Source: Laburnicola sp. R22_1 (Eukaryota; Ascomycota; Dothideomycetes; Pleosporales; Didymosphaeriaceae). From it: 64,000 nucleotides of DNA. Below the pieces are notes generated by a model. The model saw nothing but the letters and a program-made list of their open reading frames with translations. It was not told the DNA's origin and made no database searches. Shown in pieces: positions 56,280 to 64,000 of this stretch (positions are counted from its first letter, which is position 1; the number at the start of each line of letters is the position of its first letter). The translations under genes and the position numbers were made by a program. The stretch is from the NCBI GenBank assembly GCA_014281115.1, contig JACONQ010000003.1, positions 1 through 64,000 of the forward strand, written 5' to 3'.

Positions 56280-58130
56280 ATAGTTTCGGGATTAATAATA
56301 CAAAGGTGGATGTTTGCCTACACCCTACTAATAATAGTCTACACAATACTCGCCTTAAGAAGATTTCCCTACTTAACCCTACTAGCGAGCTATTATCTAT
56401 CTAGCGCGGAAAGTAGCCAATAGCTGCTTCCTAGATAACTAGTCGCTCTGTCCCTAGCCTAACAAAGAAAAAGAGTATTATTAAACTACTAAAAAAGGTC
56501 TACCCTAAAGAAATCCTTTATAACACACAGCACGATTACTATATTACTACACTTAAAGCAGACTAGCTAAGTAACAAATTTTTAATAGCAGACCTTAAGT
56601 GGCTTACGCACTAAGGCAAAGCTAAACTTAAAGCTGCTGGCAAGTATAACGCATTTACGGAATAATTCGAGCCAGACTAATCAATCTAGCACGGCTTAGA
56701 AATAAGACAGTTACTTGCCACCTGTTAGCTTTAGGCTTAATATTGCTTTTCTTAAGGCCTATTTTTAGAGATAGCACTAGATTTAGTAACTAGGGCTGTT
56801 ACAAAGTCTAAAGAAGACTCTAAATAGAAGGTTCTTATTTAGGCTTTATACGAGCGCGCTAACATATTTAAATAAGCTTTTACTATACTTAAGATAATAA
56901 CATCTTATACTATAGAGCATATAGTCTTAGAAGATTTCTACTTCTAGCCTAATATTGCTAATTACGCAGCTATTAGACAAGGCTTATTTAGCCCTAAGAA
57001 AGTTCTCCTCTCTATTAAAGATAGTTATAATCCGTAGTACCGCACTTAAGTCCCCTTAAAACCCCCCAGCCCAGGAACACCCAATCTACCACATAGTTCA
57101 CGCCGCTCTTAGGCAGCCAAGCAGAGCTTATTCTGCCCCACCGCGCCCTAACGTGCACTACAATATCCGCCCTAGCTTATAGTATCTACTCCGCAATAGG
57201 ATAATACCCTTCGCTACTCTCTAGTCCTAGAACACATATAAACCAAGCTTGCCAACGGCGTCTAAATTAATGTGCCCTAGGGTAGATATACTTTGGCCGT
57301 TCTATCTAGTGTATCTAAGCTAGAACGCTCCGCGAAGCTACCTAACGTTAATAAGTACTATAGAAAAGGCTAACCTAGCCCTAGTATTAAAGATTAGCTA
57401 GAGGATATACGTAACAAGATCTGCGTAAACGCAGACTATTACTAAGGCAACAATAATAAGGAAAATTAAGACAACCTCGCAGAAGCCATCCTTAGCCGTC
57501 TTAGAGGCGCGCCTTAAGAGACAGCGCAAAATTAGCGTTAGACAAATTAGGCCCTCTAAGAATATTATAGACCTAAAGCACTCTTTAAATTTCTAGAAGA
57601 GACTTACTATAATCTCTTCGCTCCCTAATAGACACGCAAGAAGTTTCACAGGCTCTTTCTCTCTAATAGAATAGACGCCTAGATATTCCTATAGGCTTTT
57701 AAGAGTCTAGCTAGAAAAGGTAGACTAGACGCAAAGATCTAGATGGACGAATTATAACTTAAATTAACTAGAAGTCTTAAGCTAATGCTCTGACGAGAGA
57801 TAGAAGACTCTAATATTAACTACCTAGCAATTAAACGCCAAATAACCGCAGCCAGCCGCACTCTTTAAGACAACAACGCAATAACCCCTTTCTAGACGCA
57901 TATAAGAACTTCTTTCTAGGTATTACTCTCTAGATTACAGCTCTTATACGCAGTTCCTACCAAATTAGCACCCTGCTCCGAACTCGCTACTAATAATTAA
58001 CCTACTATTCTCTTCTCTACTCTTTATAATTAGACTAGGGTATAGTGTGTTTAGAACCACGCCTATTTTAAGTGTGGCGAAGTAGAAAACAAACACTTAT
58101 ACCACTACCTCTATACTAAGAAGATAGCCA
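56280..58130 (+). pseudogene. Gypsy gag relic
   Basis: A plus-strand frame with TAG/TAA at many Gln positions. Near 58.04 kb YFKCGEVENKHLYHY resembles a decayed CCHC zinc knuckle. Start not clear; a Ser/Thr/Pro-rich N-terminal part begins near 56.28 kb. Confidence 0.6.
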
Positions 58131-58429
58131 CATAAGCGAATATAAACATAGCGAACAATTTAAATTTAGACAAACTCGGTATTACCTACTACTCTAATTT
58201 AAAGGAAGGCAATTCGTTAAATAACAAGGCTTTAAATACGCGCTACTAAACCACCCCAATCTAGTAGCTTATATAGGGGCCACCAAACTAATTAACCTAA
58301 ACAAACCGCAGTTCTAATTACGAAACGCAGATACTAAGCTAAAATTATCGCCTATAGGCGGCAAAATAGTAAGGGTCCCTAAGCTATTTAAAGGCTTCTA
58401 ACTAGTCCTGCCAGTGCAAATTATATTTT

Positions 58430-61400
58430 AAAGATTAGCTCTTAGGTTGCGAGCCTTAATGGATACTAGTGCTAGCGCTTATAACCTCGTCGCTTTAAGG
58501 TATATAAAGGCGATACGAAAACAGCTTAAAGCCAAACTCCTCCACCTAAAGACACTAATCCCCCTTAAGAACTTTATAGGAAAGAGAAGCGTGAAAGTAA
58601 ACACCTGTTTTATAGTCTAGCTTAATATTAACAAACGTAGCTTTACTATATAGTTTGTTTTCTATAATATAGGGGACTATAATCTTATTATTAGTAGGAA
58701 ATTTTTTAAGTAAGCTAATTGCCTAGTTAACACTTAGAATCGCCGCCTTTATTAAAAAGATAATAAGAATCTAACCTTTGCCAACAACCTCGTTCTACTG
58801 TAGACTTCCCTCCCACCTAACCCTTCCCACTATGACGACGCCACTCGACGGGACAGCCTACTTAAAAAATAGGACTATACCTACTAAAAGACTCGCTTAT
58901 TAAAAGCTAACTAGAGTGTCTCTAAGGAAATCTCTATCCAGCTTCCCAACCCCACTATCTTAGTCATTAGAACGTACTTAAAGGCTTACTAGAAACTAAG
59001 CTATAAGGATAACTTTAATAGAGATAGTAGCGTAGAGGCTATAGAGCTGTCTTTCTTAGACAAAGAGCTATCTAACAACGAGTTGCCTGTTAGTCACCCT
59101 ATCCCCGCTATCTAAGGAAGCCACTAGTAAGACTAGCCCCTAGGAATTATATAGTAGAATTTAGATATTACCTCTAGCCCTAGACCTAAAGACTGTAATC
59201 CTACTAGAGAAGCTAATCTAAGGATTAGATAGCTCTTGCAGAAATTATCTATTTAATTAGAACTACCCTAGCCAGAATAACCTAGAATGGCTTTCTTTCG
59301 TCCCACTAAATTACTAACACAGAAGAAGAACTTATAGAAGATAAACAATAAATTATGTTTAGTAGACTTACTAGTCCTATAAGATCTAGCCAACCTCTTA
59401 GAACTTATTTAGGCGCCAACACAGGAATAATTATATACTACTAGCTTTAACGTTAATATAGTAACCGCCGCAGCCTTTGCTTTAAATAGCGGCCATAAGT
59501 CTAACGCAATTATAGGTTATACTAGCCCTTACAAGCTGGCCAAACTTATTAAGAACCGCGAGAGCGAGATGCACGGCCTAGAAAACAAGTCCTAAGCCAA
59601 CCTACTCGCCGAAATAGAATAAGCGCTCCCCTGGCCAGGATACGTTAAAGCGGAGCCCGCCCATTTTTTAAAATCGGATTCTAACGCCCTCCCACCTTAC
59701 TAAAAGGGCGTTAATTACCATATTAACCTTACTAAAGACCTATCTACGCTTACTACCTCGCCTTTATATAGCATATTCTTAGAGCACCTTAAACTTCTTA
59801 AAGCCTATATTAATAACTATATTAAGCGCGGGTTTATTGTCCCTAGTAATGCTAGCTTCGCTTTACTAGTATTATTTACTAAAAAGCTAGGCGGAGATTG
59901 GCGCTTTTGTATTAATTACCGCCAGCTTAATGCTATTACTAAAAAGAACATTATAGCAATTCCACTTATTAAGGAAATACTTATGCGTCTCTCTAGAGCG
60001 AGACTTTTTACTAAGCTTAATATTTTCTAAGCATTCTACTAAATTCGGCTCACCCTAGAGACTAAAGCGCTAACTACTTTTTAAACCTAGTATAGAAACT
60101 ATAAGTATAGGGACTTACCCTTTAGTCTTTATAATAGTCCTACTACCTTTTAATAGTTTATTAATAGTGTTCTAGGCAATTATCTAGACAACTTCTATAC
60201 TATATATATTAATAACATCCTTATCTTTTCTAAGAATTCTCTAGAATACAAAGAACACGTTTGTAAAGTCCTACTTTGCTTAAGAGATACTAATCTCTAA
60301 GCTAATCTTAAGAAATACGAATTTGCTGTAATAGAAACTAAGTTCTTAGAATATATTATTAGCACTAAAGAAATCTATAAGGACTCCGCAAAGACCGCCG
60401 CAGTTTAGAAATAGAAAGAGTTCACAATACTTAAGGCATTATAGAGCTTTTTAGACTTCTACAACTACTATCGCTCCTTCCTTTCTTACTATAGGCGGGT
60501 TATTTGCCTCCTAATTAAGCTGCTAAAAAATAATGCCTTTTACACCTTTAGAGACTAGGAACGTGCCACCTTTAAAGCCGCCAAGCAACTTGTAGCCAGC
60601 GACATTCTAGTCTTATAGTACTCCCTATTTTAAATCACCCGTATAAAAACTAACTCTAGTAATAGCGTTAATACGGGCTCTCTTAGTTAATTGTAATCTA
60701 ATAGTACCTAGCGCCTAGTTGCATAGTACTCCAATTTATTAAAGCCTACTAAGTTAAATTATAATATTTATAATAAGGAAATATTAGCAGTTATATAGAG
60801 TCTTTTAGAATAAAGAGCGCAACTAATTGGCCTCTAAACCGCCAAGCTCTTTAATATTATTACTAATTATTAGGCCCTTAAGTACTTTAGCACCAAATGC
60901 GAGCTCTCTCTACGGCAAGCCTATTAGTCTAAGAGGCTATCTAAATACTATTATCGAATTATATACTAACTAGGCACCGCAAATGTTATAGCTAATACGC
61001 TATCTAGAAAATAAAATAAGCTAAAGTTATAGAAAAAGAAGGATTAAGAGGCTTACACCTAGTTTTTTCTTTTACAACTACTAGATACCGCCAAAGTAGC
61101 CCTTAGGGCTGTTATAATTATAGAGTAGAAGGAAGGAAAAGTTAATATAAGCCCTAAAGAAGCCTATTCTTATATGCTTATTAATCGCCTAGTATATACT
61201 AATTAAACACATAAGGTGCTTAAATTACTCTAAGAAGTTACCTATTCTAGATTACTAGGTTTTGCCCTTACCCCTTTAGGATTACTTCTCTATAAAGACC
61301 GCCTAGTAGTTCTCTTTATAGAGTTTTTCTAGACGCATCTAATTTAAACAATGCATACTTATTAGATTACTACCTATCTAGGGTTATAAAAAACTCTCTG

Positions 61401-62900
61401 GCTTTTACACTAGTTATACTACTAAAAGGGTATAAACGCTAATATTAATAGGTATATCTTTAATTATAAAGACTGCTAGTAAAGTAAGTCCCTACTAGAC
61501 AAAAAGCCAGGCTTGTTACACCCGCTTCCTATCCCTAAAAATGTCTAGTAAGATGTCTTAATCGATTTTAAATTATTCCCTAAGAATAAGAAAGGGTACG
61601 ACAATATAATAGTATCTTATTACCGCCTATCTAAGCGCGCCTTTTCTATGCCCTGCTGTAAGACGGTTATAGCTAAACAAGCCGCTAATCTCTACTATTA
61701 GTATATATTTAGAGTCTTTGGCCCCCCTTAATTAATTGTCTCTAACTACAGCCCCTAGTTTATTTTCGCTTTCCTGGCTACTTTATATAAGCTTATAGGT
61801 ATTAAGTAACTTCTCGCTATAGAGCGGTATCCGCAAACTAATAGCCAAACTAAGATTATAAATTAGTACCTTAACTAGCATCTACGTCTGTTTATTAACT
61901 TTTATTAAGACAACTAGTTAGATTTGCTGCCTAGCATAGACTAGGCCTAAGCGATACTGCCCTATAATAGCACCGAAGTTTCGCCTTTTGAGATTGAGTT
62001 CGGGCATTAGCCGTACTTTTACTAGGACTAGCGCGAGCGTACCTAACTAGTTACTAAATCTCTAGACAACGTTACTTTAGAAAAGGCTAAGGCATAGGTT
62101 AAGGTGTGTGCTAAAGCCTGCAAATTCGTCTATAACACCGTCCGCGCCAATATATCTACTGCCTAGGAAATATAATTAGAGCAGGCTAACAAACACAGAC
62201 AAGCCGTTAATTTCGATATTAGGGACTAGGTCTTTGTCACCCTAAAGGGATTTATTACCAAACGCCTATTAGTTAAGTTAGATTATTAAATAAAAGGACT
62301 ATACCTAATTGTGGGTAAGAAAGGCCACTTATTTATACTTAAACTCCTATAATATATAAGAGTTCACCTAGTATTCCACGCTAATAGGCTTTAAAGGGAT
62401 CTAAATAATCCCTTATTAGATTAATTACAACCTCTAAAACTACCCATTAAGGTGGATAGAGTCTCTAAGTGGCTAGTTTCTTATATCCTTAATAGCAAAG
62501 TAGACCGCAGAACACTAAAGTACTAGGCAGCGTAAGAAGGGTATAACTCTAACCTAACCTACTATCCTGCCAATAACTTTATTAACTCTCCCCTACTAAT
62601 TAAAGCTTACTATTAAGAGTACCCTAAGCGAGCTAGTCTACTAAAATAGTTACCTATTTGGCTAGACGCCGCCCTCTAAAACACCTTTCTAGAGCCTATT
62701 CCTAAAGATAATGTGCCCGCAAAGACAGGGTTAAAGCGCCGTATTAGGCGTGCTTAGCTAGGTGCCTATCGCTTTTTAACATCTGCACGCCCTTAGGCTC
62801 GCGCGCGTAACTGGATACCTATTGCTTTTTGGTACCCTCACCCCCGGACGTTCCCACTACTGTCGGCAGCCCCTATGGCTTTAGGAGCCGCCCCGCCCTA
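58430..62900 (+). pseudogene. Gypsy pol relic (protease, RT, RNase H, integrase, possible chromodomain)
   Basis: Protease ALMDTSASAYNLV (58.45 kb) in place of D-T/S-G-A. RT: GGDWRFCINYRQLNAITKK (59.9 kb), LFTKLNIF (60.0 kb), LPFSLYNSPTTFQ (60.12 kb) and YINNILIFSKN (60.2 kb), where the YxDD Asp pair has become Asn-Asn by two TpG to TpA changes. RNase H near 60.6-60.9 kb. Integrase: core FGPPQLIVSNYSPQF (61.72 kb, Asp to Asn) and FEIEFGHQP (61.99 kb). The C-terminal part WLVSYILNSKVDR (62.48 kb) is where a chromodomain would lie. Confidence 0.85.
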
Positions 62901-63325
62901 ATTAAAAAGCGCATAGTCAAGTTAACACATTTTTTAAAACGCTTTTCTATAGTACTAGAAAACCTTATATAACACAATTGCGCCGGCGCGCAATAAACTA
63001 ACTAGAAAAATTTTAGCTAACTGCGTTTTTATATAGCGTTAGAGCCGAGAATACGCTCTATTAGCAAAACGCCAAACGCTAAGATGTGGTTTCTACCGCG
63101 TTTTTTCCACTAATCTACTAATTCACCCCTAATAACTTTTCTTAATATCTCCACCAAATGGCACCCAAATTAAAAACCGAGGCCACCGCTGGAACCGTAG
63201 GGGCCCGTTGCCCCTACTCTAGCCCTCTTTAGCCCTAAAATAGTGCTAGTTACATTAAAAATTCGCTAAAACACACTATTTTTATATACTTTCCTTTCTA
63301 TTTTTAGGCCTTAAAAGGGAGGTTA

Positions 63326-63582
63326 TGTAACAGTTCGTGGCTGTCTCCCTACTAGTTATTTACCATTACCTTTCCTTTTACACCCTAATAGCGCCTTTCC
63401 TAGTTAGTGTTAGCGCGTGGTTCGCGTAGGCCTGTGCCCTACGCCGCCCACTATATAAGTAAGGGCCTTCTAGTTCCCTTTCTTATCCCCCATCTTAGTA
63501 TAGTCTTAATTTAGTTATCTCTTTTAACTATACTAGCTGTCCCTAAGAGGTTTGCCCTATAAGGCCGTGTACCGCCCTTATA
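63326..63582 (+). repeat. Gypsy 3' LTR, 257 bp
   Basis: Begins TGTAACAGTTCGTGG and ends at TTATA. It matches the 5' LTR except for C/T and G/A sites and the 21-bp gap. Confidence 0.9.
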
Positions 63583-63587
63583 GGTAC

Positions 63588-64000
63588 TATATACAAAGAG
63601 TAGTAGTTTATTTAGTTATTTATATAAATGGGATTATCTTTAGTACTTATATAAAGGTATTCTTAAGATGTCTATAGGGACCTATAGCTATATAGGTGCC
63701 TATAGTAGCAGCGGCTTGCTCTATTTAGGTTTATATAATAGCCTAACTGGCTTAGGTATCTTTAAGATTAGTCTTAGTATTTATATATAGGAAGTTAAGT
63801 AAGCTAGCAAAGGTAGTATTATATAAGTAGTATCTGCATTACCTTGGGCTACTTTATATAGCTTGCTAGTATTTATAGCTCTAGCATCTATTTATAGCTT
63901 AATACTCTTTTCTCTTAGAACTGCTATAAGCTCTCTTTTATACGTATAGCCTAACTCTAAAAAGTAGTGTTCTTTCTATTCTTTAAAGTCTTTCTAGAAT
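63588..64000 (-). pseudogene. Copia relic, right part, cut by the window end
   Basis: Continues the minus-strand relic of 53500-55249 beyond the gypsy element. It is the upstream (gag) side; GYTYKRELIAVLREK-like and KLYKVAQGNADTT are readable but not diagnostic. It continues past base 64000. Confidence 0.5.

Larger units (their letters stand above)
55255..63582 (+). mobile_element. Ty3/gypsy LTR retrotransposon inserted in the copia relic
   Basis: Full-length, 8,328 bp, plus strand. LTRs at 55255-55532 and 63326-63582; 5-bp target duplication GGTAC at 55250-55254 and 63583-63587. Pol order protease, RT, RNase H, integrase is that of Ty3/gypsy. Stops are RIP-type throughout. Confidence 0.93.

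Overview
This window is one end of a chromosome from a filamentous ascomycete (Pezizomycotina type). The evidence is a CCCTAA telomere array at 52-219, short GT-AG introns of about 50 bp, HET-type and TIR-type genes, and long AT-rich tracts with the mark of repeat-induced point mutation (RIP): CA and TG are nearly absent, TA is in excess, and relic reading frames are broken almost only by TAG/TAA at former Gln and Trp codons. The genus cannot be told. The first 51 bases are not genomic: they match an Oxford Nanopore adapter end plus a native barcode (NB07), so the contig was not fully trimmed and the telomere end was really reached.

Layout. 1-219: adapter and telomere. 221-2856: an 878-codon minus-strand relic of an unidentified subtelomeric gene running into the telomere, with diverged copies of its N-terminal part upstream (to about 3.9 kb). 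4.36-6.35 kb: T/C-rich simple sequence, an ATTTT array and a 13-bp minisatellite. 6.4-17.53 kb: a telomere-linked RecQ-like helicase (TLH) relic on the minus strand, split by a hAT element (10149-16485). The hAT holds a Tc1/mariner element (10422-13611), which holds a Fot1/pogo element (11496-13339). Target duplications and restored frames support every step.

Gene islands. 18.3-30.66 kb and 43.98-47.7 kb have normal base composition. Island 1 holds a broken gene of unknown function (with a pogo element in it), a decayed SNF2/HLTF-like helicase gene, an intact phytanoyl-CoA dioxygenase-like gene, an intact HET-like gene and an intact aldo-keto reductase. Island 2 holds one gene for an 892-residue protein with a cupin-like region, TPR repeats, an ankyrin-like stretch and a C-terminal TIR-like domain. 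A 13.3-kb composite element (30667-43974) with inverted ends and a TA duplication separates them, so they were probably one island. The composite is a pogo-type element carrying two Fot1-like elements, another pogo relic and a Ty1/copia retrotransposon with 292-bp LTRs.

47.7-64 kb is RIP-degraded: a repeat with telomere-like motifs, a third Fot1-like sibling (49851-52054), and a copia relic split by a full-length Ty3/gypsy element (55255-63582). The four intact genes do not form a recognisable pathway. Two of them (HET-like and TIR/TPR) belong to classes used in fungal self/non-self recognition and programmed cell death. No tRNA, rRNA or CRISPR array was recognised.
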